This document shows positions 34,981 to 46,234 of a stretch of 64,000 nucleotides of DNA, piece after piece. A program made the translations under genes and the position numbers. Source of the DNA: Cupriavidus sp. D39 (GTDB lineage Bacteria > Pseudomonadota > Gammaproteobacteria > Burkholderiales > Burkholderiaceae); contig NZ_JAPNLE010000009.1 in the NCBI RefSeq assembly GCF_026627925.1, positions 310,001 to 374,000 on the forward strand, given 5' to 3'. The notes under the pieces were generated by a model. It was not told the DNA's origin and ran no database searches. It saw only the letters and a program-made list of their open reading frames with translations. Every line of letters begins with the position of its first letter. Position 1 is the stretch's first letter.

Positions 34981-35118
34981 TCAGTGGGAGAGCCCGGCCG
35001 CGCGCATCACCAGCCGCATCAGGCAGGCAAAGGCGAAGACCGTGCCGACGCCCGCCAGCCAGAGCGTCAGCAGCCACCCAAGCCGGGCCCTGAGCCGTGG
35101 TTGGATGATCCTGGCCAT
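34981..35118 (-). CDS. small cytochrome bd-associated protein (DUF2474/CydX-like)
   Basis: A 45-residue single-span membrane protein (helix about 13-38, GWLLTLWLAGVGTVFAFACLMRLVMRA). It starts in TGATG at the cydB stop, so it is translationally coupled. DUF2474/CydX-type peptides stabilise bd oxidases. It is shorter than typical gene-prediction cut-offs. Confidence 0.8.
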   Translation of the reverse strand: MARIIQPRLRARLGWLLTLWLAGVGTVFAFACLMRLVMRAAGLSH

Positions 35119-36125
35119 CAGTGATACCCCTCTCCACGCCGGACCTTGCCGCGGAACACGTAGTAGGACCAGGACGTGTAGGCCAGGATGATCGGCACGA
35201 TGAACAGGGTGCCGACCAGCGCGAAGCCCTGGCTTTGCGGCGCGGACGACGCATCCCAGATCGAAACCGACGGCGGGATGATGTTGGGCCAGACGCTGAT
35301 GGCAAGCCCGGTATAGCCCATGAAGATCATCAGCAGCGCGTACAGGAACGGCGACACGTTCGGGCGCCCGCGCAGGGCCCGGTAGATGCCGGCGGCCGCA
35401 GCCAGCACCAGCAGCGGCACGGGCAGGAAGAAGAAGAGATCGGGCAGCGAGAACCAGCGTTGCGCGATGCCCGCATGGGTCAGCGGCGTCCACACGCTCA
35501 CCGCCGCGATCATCGCCAGCATCACGCCCGTCAGCACGTTGGCCACGCGCAGCATGGTCCATTGCAGCCGCCCCTCGGTCTTCATGATGAGCCAGGTGAC
35601 GCCAAGGAAGGCGTAGGTGATCACCACGCCCACGCCCGTGAAGATCGGGAACGGCGCCAGCCAGTCGAGAGCGCCGCCGGCGTAGGTGGTGCCTTGCATG
35701 GCAATGCCGTCGATATAGGCGCCCAGCATCACGCCCTGGAAGAAGGCGGCGACCACCGAGCCCCACGAGAAGGCCTTGTCCCAGTAGGGGCGGCTGCGGT
35801 CGCTCGCCTTGAAGCGGAACTCGAAGGCCACGCCGCGGAAGATCAGGCCGAGCAGCATCAGCATCAGCGGCAGGTAGAACGCGCTGAGCAGGACCGAGTA
35901 GGCCAGCGGGAAGGCGCAGAGCAGCGCTGCCCCGCCGAGCACCAGCCAGGTCTCGTTGCCGTCCCAGACCGGCGCAACGGTATTCATCATGACGTCGCGG
36001 TCATAGCGGTCGCCGACGAAGGGGAAAAGGATGCCGATGCCGAGGTCGAAGCCGTCCATGATGACGTACATCATCACGCCGAAGAAGATCAGGCCGGCCC
36101 AGATTACGGGAAGATTGATGCCCAT
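35118..36125 (-). CDS. cydB: cytochrome bd oxidase subunit II
   Basis: A 335-residue integral membrane protein (about eight spans) with the CydB signatures YVIMDGFDLGIGILFPF, WDGNETWLVLGGAALLCAFP and FRGVAFEFRFK. It is the partner of CydA with a gap of about 13 bases. It lacks the CydB2 frameshift seen in the broken second copy at 56031. Quinol-oxidising subunit of the terminal oxidase. Confidence 0.92.
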   Translation of the reverse strand: MGINLPVIWAGLIFFGVMMYVIMDGFDLGIGILFPFVGDRYDRDVMMNTVAPVWDGNETWLVLGGAALLCAFPLAYSVLLSAFYLPLMLMLLGLIFRGVAFEFRFKASDRSRPYWDKAFSWGSVVAAFFQGVMLGAYIDGIAMQGTTYAGGALDWLAPFPIFTGVGVVITYAFLGVTWLIMKTEGRLQWTMLRVANVLTGVMLAMIAAVSVWTPLTHAGIAQRWFSLPDLFFFLPVPLLVLAAAAGIYRALRGRPNVSPFLYALLMIFMGYTGLAISVWPNIIPPSVSIWDASSAPQSQGFALVGTLFIVPIILAYTSWSYYVFRGKVRRGEGYH

Positions 36126-36138
36126 GGTGATCACCTGT

Positions 36139-37581
36139 TCAGGATTTGCGCTGGCCGTGCGGGGCCATGGCGTTGGATGCGGGGGCCGCGGTGATGGCGG
36201 CAGGAACGGCGCCGACACTGCCCGGCCCGTAGGGCGGCGGCTCTTCGTGCGCGTCGGCGGTGGGGCCGGCGCTCGCAAGCTTGAGCATGTAGCGGATGCC
36301 CACGCCGAAGACGATGAAATAGACCACCACGAACAGGGCCAGCGACAGCGCGACCGGTGCCGCCTCATGTGCGGAAACGGCATCACGGGTGCGCAGCAGG
36401 CCGTAGACGACCCAGGGCTGGCGGCCGAGCTCGGTGGTCATCCAGCCGGCAAGCAGCGCGACCAGGCCGGTGGGGCCCATCAGGACGGCAAGCCGCAGGA
36501 AGGCCCGGGACCGGTACACGGCGCCATTGCGGCGCAGCACCCATCCCAGCGCGCCGAACAGGATCATCAGCACGCCCAGGCCAACCATCGTACGGAAGGT
36601 GAAGAACAGCACGGTGGCATTGGGGCGGTCCTCTTTGCGGAAGTCCTTCAGGCCGCGGATCTGGCCGTCGAGGCTGTGCGTGAGGATCAGGCTGCCCAGG
36701 CGCGGGATCTCGATGGCGTAGCGTGTTTCCTCGCGTTCCATATCCGGGATGCCGAAAACGATCAACGGGAACCCGCCCTTGTCGTCCTTGGCGGCGGTGT
36801 TCCAGTGCCCCTCGAGCGCCGCGATCTTGGCGGGCTGGTGCTCGATCGTGTTCAGGCCGTGGGCGTCACCCACCACCGCTTGCAGCGGCGCCGTGACCAG
36901 CACCATCCACAGGGCCATCGACAGCATCTTCCTGGCAGCGGGTACTGCCCGGCCGTGCAGCAGCTGCCAGGCCGAGGATGCCGCCACGAACAGTGCCGTG
37001 GACAGCAGCGCGGCGATGACCATGTGCGTGAGGCGGTAGGGGAACGAGGGGTTGAAGATCACGGCGAGCCAGTCGGTCGGCACCACCTTGCCGGCGACGA
37101 TGGCGTAGCCCGCTGGCGTATGCATCCAGCTATTGGAAGCGATGATCCAGGTGGAGGAAATGATGGTACCGAGCGCCACCATTACCGTGGCGAAGAAGTG
37201 CAGCCCAGGCCCGACGCGGTTCCAGCCGTACAGCATGACGCCGAGGAACCCCGCTTCCAGGAAGAAGGCGGTCAGCACCTCGTAGGTCAGCAGCGGGCCC
37301 GTAATGCCCCCGGCAAACTGGGAGAAGAATGACCAGTTGGTGCCGAACTCATAGGCCATGACCAGGCCGGAAACGACCCCCATGCCGAAGTTCAGGGCGA
37401 AGATCTTGACCCAGAACTGGTACAGGGTCCTGTACACAGGGTCTTGGGTCCGCAGCCAGTGCGCTTCCAGGAAGGCCAGGAAACATGCCAGCCCGATCGT
37501 GATGGCGGGAAAGAGGATGTGAAAGGAAACCGTGAATCCGAACTGGATTCGAGCGAGTTCCAGCGCTGTGAGTCCGTGCAT
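36139..37581 (-). CDS. cydA: cytochrome bd oxidase subunit I, short-Q-loop (CioA-type)
   Basis: 480 residues with about nine membrane helices. Haem-ligand and quinol segments are visible (ARIQFGFTVSFHILFPAITIG with His19, GWMTTELGRQPWVVYG, PSFPYRLTHMVIA). The Q-loop is short, as in cyanide-insensitive CioA proteins. The 480-residue length fits the short-Q-loop group rather than E. coli CydA (522). It starts at ATG 37581. It reduces oxygen to water with ubiquinol and sits next to the molybdenum and formate genes, so formate-derived electrons could enter here. Confidence 0.9.
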   Translation of the reverse strand: MHGLTALELARIQFGFTVSFHILFPAITIGLACFLAFLEAHWLRTQDPVYRTLYQFWVKIFALNFGMGVVSGLVMAYEFGTNWSFFSQFAGGITGPLLTYEVLTAFFLEAGFLGVMLYGWNRVGPGLHFFATVMVALGTIISSTWIIASNSWMHTPAGYAIVAGKVVPTDWLAVIFNPSFPYRLTHMVIAALLSTALFVAASSAWQLLHGRAVPAARKMLSMALWMVLVTAPLQAVVGDAHGLNTIEHQPAKIAALEGHWNTAAKDDKGGFPLIVFGIPDMEREETRYAIEIPRLGSLILTHSLDGQIRGLKDFRKEDRPNATVLFFTFRTMVGLGVLMILFGALGWVLRRNGAVYRSRAFLRLAVLMGPTGLVALLAGWMTTELGRQPWVVYGLLRTRDAVSAHEAAPVALSLALFVVVYFIVFGVGIRYMLKLASAGPTADAHEEPPPYGPGSVGAVPAAITAAPASNAMAPHGQRKS

Positions 37582-38070
37582 CGATGTGCTCTCCGTGGGG
37601 TTGCCGCCGGCAGACGGCGTGTCGCGCGACACTAGGGACAAGCGTAGGGACTACAGCCCGCCCGCAAAGATTACAGTTCTGGCCGAACCGCTAAAGCTCA
37701 GTTTGTGCAAGCCGGAAGAAGCGCTGCCAGGCGCCTTGCAGCCATACAGATGGCGCTATGGCGCAGGATCACAGTCATGGCCAGACGCGCAAAGCCATCG
37801 CCAGGACCTGGATCAGCAGGAGCAGTCACAGCTGCAGAGATCGAACTGTTCTGTTGATGGGAGGGCTTTTCTGTACTCCGGTTGGCGCGTCGTTGTTTTC
37901 TACCATTCTCATAACGGCTGGCAGCCGGGCGTCACATCTTCGTGCTTCGTGTGACCGCCAGCGCGCGAGTAGCCCAGCCGCCGGGGCGCTGCTTTCGCAT
38001 TGTTCGCGCGATATCTGCGTCGGAGATTCGGCAGGGCTTAGAGGCAAGAAACCCAGTGATCAAGTTCGCT
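37582..38070. other. intergenic region between cydA and the recombinase
   Basis: About 490 bases with no supported gene. Short open frames on the plus strand (for example from ATG 37758, MAQDHSHG...) lack ribosome binding sites and a continuing domain. The left side should hold the cydA promoter. Confidence 0.45.
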
Positions 38071-38997
38071 ATGAATAATCTGTGGCTCAAGAATCCGTCC
38101 CTCGCGTATGCAGACTGGCAAGGACGCGAATCCGCAGGCACAGATCAACGCCGTTTTGCTCAACAGTCGATCGTCCAGCATCGCGCGATGCTCGACCGTT
38201 TTCAGCGCCATCTGGTCGCCCATGGCGTGACGCTGGAAGACTTCGACCCCGACCATATCGAAGCCTTCTGGCGCGATCCGGAGGCGGCCACCTACACGTC
38301 CGCCACAAGGATGCGCTACCTGCAATTGCTCGACCGCTTGTGTCGCCACCTTGTAGAGATCGGTGTGCGGGAGACCAACCCTGCCGCCGATCCGGTGCGC
38401 GATGGCAGCTGGTCCTCCGACGGGGCCGTTCCACTCTTCTTGCCAGAGGAAGTGGACGCGCGGCTGCAGGACTTTGTGCAGCCGCTTGAAGGCGACGATG
38501 TCTCACGGCTTCGCATGCGAGCCATCCTGGCCTTGTTTCTAGGTGCTGGCGTCACGGCGGCAGAAGGCCGAAGCGCGACCATTCATGACCTTCAGACCTC
38601 GTGCACCTCATCATTTCTCTCTGTCCCAGAGGGTCGCGCGAAGGTCGCCCGGTCCGTTCAGCTGGAGCCCTTCGCCGTCCCGGCCTTGGATGCGTGGAAG
38701 GTACGGCGGGCTACACTCCCCATTGCTGGTGACCTGCTTTTTGCCCTACGGCCCTCCGGCACACCAATCACTGACATGAGTCTCGGAAACATCGTGCGCG
38801 ATGCGTTCGAGGCGATCGACTATAGGGCGGCTGATATGAGCCCGCGGATTCTGCGAAATACTTATTGTCGGCGCGCGCTCCTTGCCGGGGTACCACGCGA
38901 CCGCGTGTCAGAGCGGCTTGGGCTGACCAGCAATCACACGTGCGACCGAATGCTCGCCACCATACCCGGACCCGCTGATCGCCGGCTCAGTGCTTAG
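38071..38997 (+). CDS. degenerate tyrosine recombinase/integrase
   Basis: 308 residues. An N-terminal SAM-like core-binding domain is clear (IVQHRAMLDRFQRHLVAHGVTLEDF). The C-terminal catalytic domain is recognisable (GAGVTAAEGRSATIHDL, PRILRNTYCRRALLAGVPRDRVSERLGL), but the first Arg of the RxxxE-type motif, the HxxR His, the LGH His and the nucleophilic Tyr are missing or replaced (TCDRMLATIP at the end). It is probably inactive or a regulator-like relative. ATG 38071 has no good SD, so the N-terminus is uncertain. It marks the edge of an accessory block. Confidence 0.65.
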   Translation: MNNLWLKNPSLAYADWQGRESAGTDQRRFAQQSIVQHRAMLDRFQRHLVAHGVTLEDFDPDHIEAFWRDPEAATYTSATRMRYLQLLDRLCRHLVEIGVRETNPAADPVRDGSWSSDGAVPLFLPEEVDARLQDFVQPLEGDDVSRLRMRAILALFLGAGVTAAEGRSATIHDLQTSCTSSFLSVPEGRAKVARSVQLEPFAVPALDAWKVRRATLPIAGDLLFALRPSGTPITDMSLGNIVRDAFEAIDYRAADMSPRILRNTYCRRALLAGVPRDRVSERLGLTSNHTCDRMLATIPGPADRRLSA

Positions 38998-39035
38998 TCA
39001 AGCTTCCGTGCAAATCAACGCCAGGGCGTACTGAA

Positions 39036-39302
39036 TCACGCCCCCAGCTCCTGAAAGGCGTGGCCATTGGCCTCTAGTCCATTCAAGATCTCGGGTGGCA
39101 CCTCGGTCTGCCAGACATTGCCGTCGAGCACCCACTGATCTGGGTCGGCGAGGTCGGGGAGTCCTGCTCCCTTACGCACATAGAGCCCCAGTGTTGGCTT
39201 CTTCGGATTGATGTAGAAGTCGAATTCCTGCATTTGCGACATCTCCCAGGAAAGTGGAGTTTCCAGCTGTCTGTAGTACGGCTCACGGTCGATTTCCGTC
39301 AA
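39036..39302 (-). CDS. small hypothetical protein
   Basis: An 88-residue acidic soluble protein (MTEIDREPYYRQLETPLSWEM...) with a probable beta-rich central part (EFDFYINPKKPTLGLYVRKG). It has no signal peptide or recognised family. It lies alone next to the degenerate recombinase. Confidence 0.55.
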   Translation of the reverse strand: MTEIDREPYYRQLETPLSWEMSQMQEFDFYINPKKPTLGLYVRKGAGLPDLADPDQWVLDGNVWQTEVPPEILNGLEANGHAFQELGA

Positions 39303-39647
39303 GCCTGTTCATGCCTTTTCCGCCCAAGTGGCTGAAGGCAAGTTTGCCCGCTTTGCGGAGAAGACAGCGTGCATTCTTTAAGAAATTATTGTACGTCGAT
39401 CATGTTACGGAAATGCTGGTAAACGCTATGGATAATGAAATTTATATACTGATTTGGTTGTCGTTAATTTATATCCTGCCAGGAATTATTGTATTTATAT
39501 ACTGAGACCAGTCCTATGTTGTTCTTCATTTGTAACCTTTACTTTCCCGGGGTGGAAACCGAGTGTATCGTTACGTATAGTCAATCATGTGGCTGAGATT
39601 AATCGACCTTTTACTCCGGGATATCCGGAATAATTTGTGGAGAGAGC
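39303..39647. other. AT-rich leader of the second fdhF gene
   Basis: About 340 bases, much richer in AT than the flanks, ending in a strong GGAGAG ribosome binding site. It could encode a short hydrophobic peptide (MDNEIYILIWLSL... from about 39430), but I cannot support it as a gene. It probably holds the promoter of the fdhF copy. Confidence 0.4.
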
Positions 39648-41920
39648 ATGGCTAATCGACGCGAAGTGCCAGGTGTCCGGAAGTACGATGGTCCCGCAGG
39701 AGGTTGGGGGCGCTTAAAGCCACAGCCACGGCTATTCGCCTGCAGATGGATACCACCAAGGCCCCGATCACACTGCTTCGGACCAATCAGCCCGATGGGT
39801 TTGACTGTCCGGGGTGCGCGTGGCCTGACAAGGAACACCTGTCCACATTCCAGTTCTGCGAGAACGGCGCAAAAGCGGTGACCTGGGAGGCAACGACCAA
39901 GCGGGTTCGCCCCGATTTCTTTACGAGCCACACAGTGTCGTCGCTGTTGAATCGAACCGACTACGAACTCGAAGACCTGGGCCGCCTTACGCATCCGCTC
40001 GTCTACGACCGCGCTACCGACACGTTCCGCGCGGTGGAATGGGAAGCAGCCTTCGCCCGTATCGGCGAAGTGCTCCGCGGGCTGTCGCCCGACGAGGCCG
40101 AGTTCTATACTTCGGGGAGGGCTTCGAACGAGGCCGCATACCTCTATCAGTTGTTCGCAAGAGAGTATGGAACGAACAAGCTTCCCCGATTGTTCAAACA
40201 TGTGCCACGAGCCGACGAGCGTTGGCCTGCCTCGCTCGATCGGCATCGGCAAGGGCACCGTCTCATTGGAGGATTTCGATCAATGTGAACTCATCATCTC
40301 GATCGGACACAATCCCGGTACGAATCACCCACGGATGATGGGAACCTTGCACGAGGCATCAAGGCGCAAGGTTCCCATTATCGTATTCAACCCGCTTCGC
40401 GAGCGAGCGCTTGAGCGTTTTGCGGACCCCAGAACATGCTTGAAATGGCGACTTACGGTTCCACGAGAATCGCATCGTCCTATTTCCAGGTTAAGGCCGG
40501 AGGGGATGCGGCTGCCATCAAAGGCGTGATGAAAGCGTTGATGGATCTGGAGGCCAGGCAGGGCGGTGTCCTCGACTACGAGTTCATCGCTACGCATACC
40601 GAAGGATTTGACGCGCTTGCTGATGATCTCGAGGCCACGGAATGGCCGGATATCGAGAAGGCCAGTGGACTGGGCCGCGCGGATCTTGAACTGGTCGCGG
40701 CTGCCTATGCAAAGTCGAATGCCACGATCATCAGCTACGGGATGGGTGTCACGCAGCACAATGAAGGCACTGCAAATGTCCGTCTGCTGTGCGATCTGCT
40801 GATGTTGCGCGGCAACCTTGGAAAACCTGGCGCCGGCATTTGCCCATTGCGAGGTCACTCAAATGTGCAGGGGAATCGGACGGTTGGCATTACTGAGAAG
40901 CCGTCGAGTCGCTTTCTTGCAAAAATCGAGGAAGTATTCGGGTTCAAGCCGCCCGACCAGCATGGGCATGACGCCGTCAGGGCCATGCAAGCGATGATTG
41001 CAGGCACGGCCAAGGCATTGATCTGCCTGGGTGGGAACTTTGCGGTCGCGCTGCCTGATCCTGATCAGTGTTTCCCCGCCATGGGCAGGCTCGACCTGAG
41101 TGTCCACGTCGGGACCAAACTCAATCGCACGCATCTGTTGGTGGCAAAGGAAACCTATTTGCTGCCCTGCCTGGGTCGCACCGAACTTGACGTGCAGGAG
41201 ACTGGGCCCCAATCGGTGACGGTAGAGGATTCGATGTCGATGGTTCACGCCTCAGCCGGGAAGCTTACGCCCGCTTCCGAGTTCCTGAGATCCGAGCCAG
41301 CGATCGTGGCTGGCATTGCCACCGCCACCTTGCCGAACAGCAGGGTGTCATGGCTTGCATTGACTGCAGACTATGACAGGATCCGCGATCTGATCGAGAA
41401 GACTGTGCCGGGATTCGAGAATTTCAATGAGCGCGTTCGAGTTCCGGGAGGATTTCGCATGCCGCTTCCGCCCACTGAGCGAAAATGGGAAACGCCATCA
41501 GGAAAAGCCATGTTCTTCGTGTTCAAAGGGCTGCACGAAGACAAGGAAGTCCAGGCCGATGATGTGTTGCGCCTCGTGACAATCCGCAGCCACGATCAAT
41601 ACAACACGACCATCTATGCCATGGATGACCGATATCGGGGCGTGTTCGGTCGGCGTGATGTGTTGTTCATGAACGAAGCGGATCTGGCCGCGCGTGGCCT
41701 GGAGCATGGGGATCTGGTCGATATCGAGACGATCACATCGGGCAGGTTGCTTCGGTTTGAAAAGATTACCGCAATCGAGCATGACATCTCTGCCGGCTCG
41801 GTCGCGGCTTACTATCCCGAAGCGAACAAACTGGTGCCGCTCGACTACATCGATGAAGATAGTGGCACACCGTCCTACAAGTCAGTTCCGGTGCGTGTGG
41901 TGCGCTCGGAAGTGACTTGA
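39648..41920 (+). pseudogene. second FdhF/YdeP-family molybdopterin oxidoreductase, three frame changes
   Basis: A diverged paralogue of the gene at 26801, about 757 codons. The start at ATG 39648 (MANRREVPGVRKYDG) has GGAGAG upstream. The frame breaks at the G5 run 39706-39710 and the C4 run 40427-40430, both repaired by one base, and +1 at 40178-40187, where the sequence AACAAGCTTCCCCGA is identical to the other copy. After that the protein reads [10 protein letters not shown], then [34 protein letters not shown] and on to the C-terminal domain ending at 41920 (RGVFGRRDVLFMNEADL...). It lies in the clpK block, away from fdhD and moeA. Confidence 0.85.
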
Positions 41921-42189
41921 TTTGAGGCGAGTACCAAGCCACTTGGCAGGAGGCCACACGATTAAACCTGCTCATCCACGGGCAGGGCGTTGCATGTCTC
42001 CTCACTTCTTGAGTACGTGTGTCATTTCGATGCCGCCGAGTGGAGTCGGCAGCAGAGAAGCGAATCGGCCCGGGGAACCGGATCCTGATGCCGTCATGGG
42101 GAGGTGCTGCGGCTAGATCGCGGCGCCTGCCGCGTCAATTACGCGCGTGGCGGCATCTTGCGATACCTCACTATGGAGATGAATCCATC

Positions 42190-44990
42190 ATGTCGACACT
42201 TTGTGAAATCTGCAATGCACGCCCAGCCGTTGCGCGGGTCGCGGTTGTGCAGAACGGTCAGCGCAAAACGATGTCAATCTGCGACTATGACTATCGCCAG
42301 CTGCTGCGCCACCAGAGCATGATCAATCCGTTCGACTCGCTATTGGGTGGTGGCTTGTCTCGTTTCTTCGATGGTTTGGGGGACGTGATGGATCATGAGG
42401 CCGAGGATTCGGGGCTGGCTGCAGAGGTGCCGCGTGAATCCGTGGATGTCACCGATGCGTTCAGCGAGCAGACTCTTGAACTCCTGCAGCGCGCGGCAGA
42501 GAAAGCCCACGAACTGCGTCGCAATGAGCTTGATACAGAGCATCTGTTGTACGTGCTTGCCGATACTGACGTCGGGACCGCGTTGCTCAAGGAGTTGAAG
42601 CTCTCGCCGCAGGACATCAGGGGGTACATCGACAAGCATGCGCAAACGGGCACTGCCGAGCCGGATGCACCGATTGATAGAATGACGATTTCTCCGCGCC
42701 TGAAGAAAGCCTTTCTTTACGCGTTTCAGGCGTCGCGTGACCTGGGACATTCGTACGTTGGCCCGGAGCATCTGCTCATCGGCCTTGCCGCTGTCCCGGA
42801 CAGCATCGCGGGGACTCTGCTGAAGAAGTACGGCGTGACGCCCGAGGCGCTGCGCCAGAAGGTGGTGAAAGTCGTCGGCAAGGGCGCGGAGGACGGCCGA
42901 GTCGATACGCCGACGGGCACCCCGACGCTCGACAAGTTCGGCCGCGACCTTACGGCAATGGCGCGGCAGGGCAAGCTCGACCCGGTGCTCGGTCGCGCGC
43001 AGGAAATCGAGAGTACGATCGAAGTCCTTGCCCGGCGCAAGAAGAATAATCCGGTGCTGATCGGCGAGCCGGGGGTTGGGAAAACTGCGATTGTCGAAGG
43101 CTTCGCGCAGCGCATCGTCAATGGCGACGTGCCAGAGGTGCTGCGCGACAAGCGCCTCGTCGAGGTGAACATCAACGCCATGGTTGCGGGCGCAAAGTAT
43201 CGCGGCGAATTCGAGGAGCGCGCGAAGCAGCTGATAGACGAGGTGACCGCGAAGAACGCCGAGCTGATCCTGTTCATCGACGAATTGCACACAATCGTGG
43301 GTGCGGGGCAGGGCGGCGGCGAAGGCGGCCTTGACATCGCGAACGTGCTGAAGCCCGCGCTTGCGCGCGGCGAACTGAGCCTGATCGGCGCAACGACGCT
43401 CAACGAATACCAGAAATACATCGAGAAGGACGCCGCGCTTGAGCGACGTTTCCAGCCGGTGCTCGTGCCGGAGCCAACTGTTGAGCAGACCATCATCATC
43501 CTGCGCGGCCTGCGCGACAAGCTTGAGGCACACCACCAGGTCACGTTTGCCGACGATGCCTTTGTCGCCGCCGCCGAGCTTTCAGACCGCTACATTACGT
43601 CGCGCTTTCTGCCAGACAAGGCCATCGATCTGATCGACCAGGCGGCTGCGCGTGTGCGCATCGGCTCGACATCGCGGCCAGCCGATATCCAGGAACTTGA
43701 AGCGGAAATCGCACAGATCAAGCGAGAGCAAGACTATGCGTCGTCGCGCAAGCGCTACGATGAGGCGAAAGACTTTGAAGAACGCATCAAGGAGAAGCAA
43801 ACGCGGCTCGACGACCTGACCGAGGCTTGGCAGCGCAAGACAGGCTCGCGGACGTTTGAGGTAACGGTCGCGGCAATCGCAGAGGTGGTATCTCGCCTTA
43901 CGGGCATTCCGGTTACTGACCTCACTCAGGAAGAGCGTCAAAAACTCCTGAAGATGGAAGCCAAGTTGCGCGAACGCGTAGTGGGCCAGGAGGAAGCCGT
44001 AGTCGCAGTCAGCGACGCCGTGCGTTTGTCACGTGCGGGGCTCGGTCAAGCACACCGGCCGATTGCAACGTTCCTCTTCCTGGGGCCCACCGGTGTCGGC
44101 AAGACCGAACTGGCAAAGGCGCTGGCGGAAACGGTGTTCGGCGATGAACAGGCGATCATCCGTATTGACATGTCCGAGTACATGGAGCGGCATGCGGTTG
44201 CACGGCTCATTGGCGCGCCCCCAGGATATGTGGGTTACGACGAAGGGGGCAACCGACCGAGCGTGTCCGGCGACGTCCCTACAGCGTGATTCTGCTCGAC
44301 GAGATCGAGAAGGCACACCCCGACGTGAACAACGTGCTGCTGCAGGTGTTTGACGACGGTCGGCTGACCGACGGAAAGGGGCGTGTCGTGGATTTCAGCA
44401 ACACGATTCTCATTGCCACCAGCAACCTTGGCGCAGCGATCATCATGGAGAACCTCGAGCGCCCCGAGGATTCCCGCATCACCGACAAGGCGTTGCGCGA
44501 CGAACTCATGAAGGTTCTCAAGGGCCACTTCCGTCCTGAGTTCCTGAACCGCATCGACGATATCATCGTGTTCCATGCGCTTTCGCGAGAGAACATCCGC
44601 TCGATCGTGCAGATTCAGCTCGAAAGGGTGGTGCGGACCGCCGCAGCACAGGACATCACGGTGACGCTCAGCGCTTCACTCATCGATCATCTAGTCGAGG
44701 TGGGCTATCAGCCGGAGTTCGGTGCACGCGAACTGAAGCGCCAGATTCGTCAGAAGGTCGAAACGAGGCTCGCGACGGAGATTCTCGGCGACGGCCTGAA
44801 ATCGGGTGATAGTGTCGAGCTGGGCTACGACAAGGACAAGGGTGAGGTGATACTGAATAAGGCCGCGGTGGCTCGGAAAGCCAAGGTGAATAAGCCAGGC
44901 ACGAAGAGCGCTCAATCCACGGCAGGAAATAGCCCGGAGCCTTCAGGTAACCCCGATTCTTCCGTTTCCGCGCCGCCTCCGCCTCTTTGA
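42190..44990 (+). pseudogene. clpK: ClpK (ClpG_GI)-type AAA+ disaggregase, one frameshift
   Basis: About 933 residues once the G5 run 44245-44249 is restored to six. The N-terminal extension has a Cys cluster ([20 protein letters not shown]) like the zinc-binding N1 region of ClpK/ClpG. A Clp N domain follows, then NBD1 ([25 protein letters not shown]), a short middle domain ([21 protein letters not shown]) and NBD2 ([14 protein letters not shown], then [16 protein letters not shown] after the shift). The C-terminal tail is rich in Pro/Ser. ClpK-type disaggregases dissolve heat-made aggregates and are spread on mobile heat-resistance loci. The usual sHsp or ftsH partners are not visible here. 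GGAG lies 11 bases before the ATG. Confidence 0.85.
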
Positions 44991-45146
44991 CTATTGGAAA
45001 GTGCGGATACGATCGAGGCGGGCGCCCCAGGCTGAGTACGCCGGGCGCGTGCCTACCAGCGATGCGAGCGGCAAGTGTGACGTGGACTGATTTCATCGGG
45101 AATTTGGCTGTCCACGTGGATATTATTTAAAAATCAAGAAAATATT

Positions 45147-46061
45147 ATGATCGTGCGGCCAAAGAAGAATTGGTTCAGCATGCTGTTCGTGTGGAACGGC
45201 TCTGTATTGCTGTCAATCATTCCGCAGCTACTTTTCCTGGCTGTTGTGAGCGGTTTTGCCGTCCTCACCCAAGGACGTATCCTGGGCGAAAAGATTCCGC
45301 TGAATACCGCCCCTTTCACACTCTTCGGTGTGGCGCTAACGATCTTTCTTGCGTTCAGGAACAATGCCAGCTATGAGCGCTACAAGGAAGCGCGGCATCT
45401 TTGGGGCAGTGTACTCATCGCCTCGCGCTCGCTCACGTCGCAGGTATTGTGCTACATCCATGATGACCGTGCGGATCGTGTGCAGCTGGTCAATGGTCTT
45501 ATCGCGTTTGTCTATGCACTGAAGCACCAGCTTCGTAAAACGGATCCGATGCAGGATTTGAATCGACTTCTGGGCCGGGAAGCGGCGGAAAGATTGCGTT
45601 CAAAACATTATCAGCCGATCGCAATTCTAAATGATATTCGCTGCAAGCTTGGTCGGCTTCAATTGGGTGAACGGACTTTTGACACGAAGCTATGGATGTT
45701 CGACGCCCAGATAAACGATCTGGAAAAAACAGTTGGAGGGTGCGAGAGAATCGCATCCACTCCAATTCCATTCTCCTATGGCGTCCTGCTTCATCGCACG
45801 GTATATGCATATTGCATAATGCTCCCGTTTGGCCTTGTCGACTCGACGGAACTATTTACTCCAATAATCAGCGTTTTCGTCGCCTACACGTTAATTGCGT
45901 TGGAGGCGATAGCCGAAGAAGTGTCGGAGCCATTTAGTATGGCTCCAAACGCGCTCGCGCTCGACGCAATCACGAGAAATATCGAGCGATCGCTACTTGA
46001 GCTTTGTAATCGTGAAATTCCGGAAGAAAAGGTACCCGATCCGTTGTATCAGCTAACTTAG
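45147..46061 (+). CDS. bestrophin-family (YneE-type) membrane channel
   Basis: A 304-residue protein with the bestrophin/UPF0187 pattern. A long N-terminal segment (RPKKNWFSMLFVWNGSVLLSIIPQLLFLAVVS), the NASYERYKEARHLWG motif, further spans near the C-terminus and a polar tail ending KVPDPLYQLT are visible. Bacterial members are anion or cation channels. The upstream 150 bases are AT-rich with no strong SD. Its position after clpK suggests a stress island, but no functional link is shown. Confidence 0.83.
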   Translation: MIVRPKKNWFSMLFVWNGSVLLSIIPQLLFLAVVSGFAVLTQGRILGEKIPLNTAPFTLFGVALTIFLAFRNNASYERYKEARHLWGSVLIASRSLTSQVLCYIHDDRADRVQLVNGLIAFVYALKHQLRKTDPMQDLNRLLGREAAERLRSKHYQPIAILNDIRCKLGRLQLGERTFDTKLWMFDAQINDLEKTVGGCERIASTPIPFSYGVLLHRTVYAYCIMLPFGLVDSTELFTPIISVFVAYTLIALEAIAEEVSEPFSMAPNALALDAITRNIERSLLELCNREIPEEKVPDPLYQLT

Positions 46062-46234
46062 GAACGGCGCCTCGCAGGTTGCCTCATGCAACCAACGTGC
46101 GGGGCCTGTCGAATGCCGTTGGCCGGGTGAAGCCAATGACGAATTCGCCGCCTTCGAAATGTCCCTTGAAAAGTCCCGGGAATTTGCTAGTAGTGATTCT
46201 GTCAAGGGTGGATCGATAGGGAAAGGAGGGCGTC

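Noticed and set aside
37758..37850. MAQDHSHG... frame resembling a cation-efflux N-terminus
   Set aside because: The resemblance is limited to a His-containing octapeptide, and no membrane helices or continuing domain follow.
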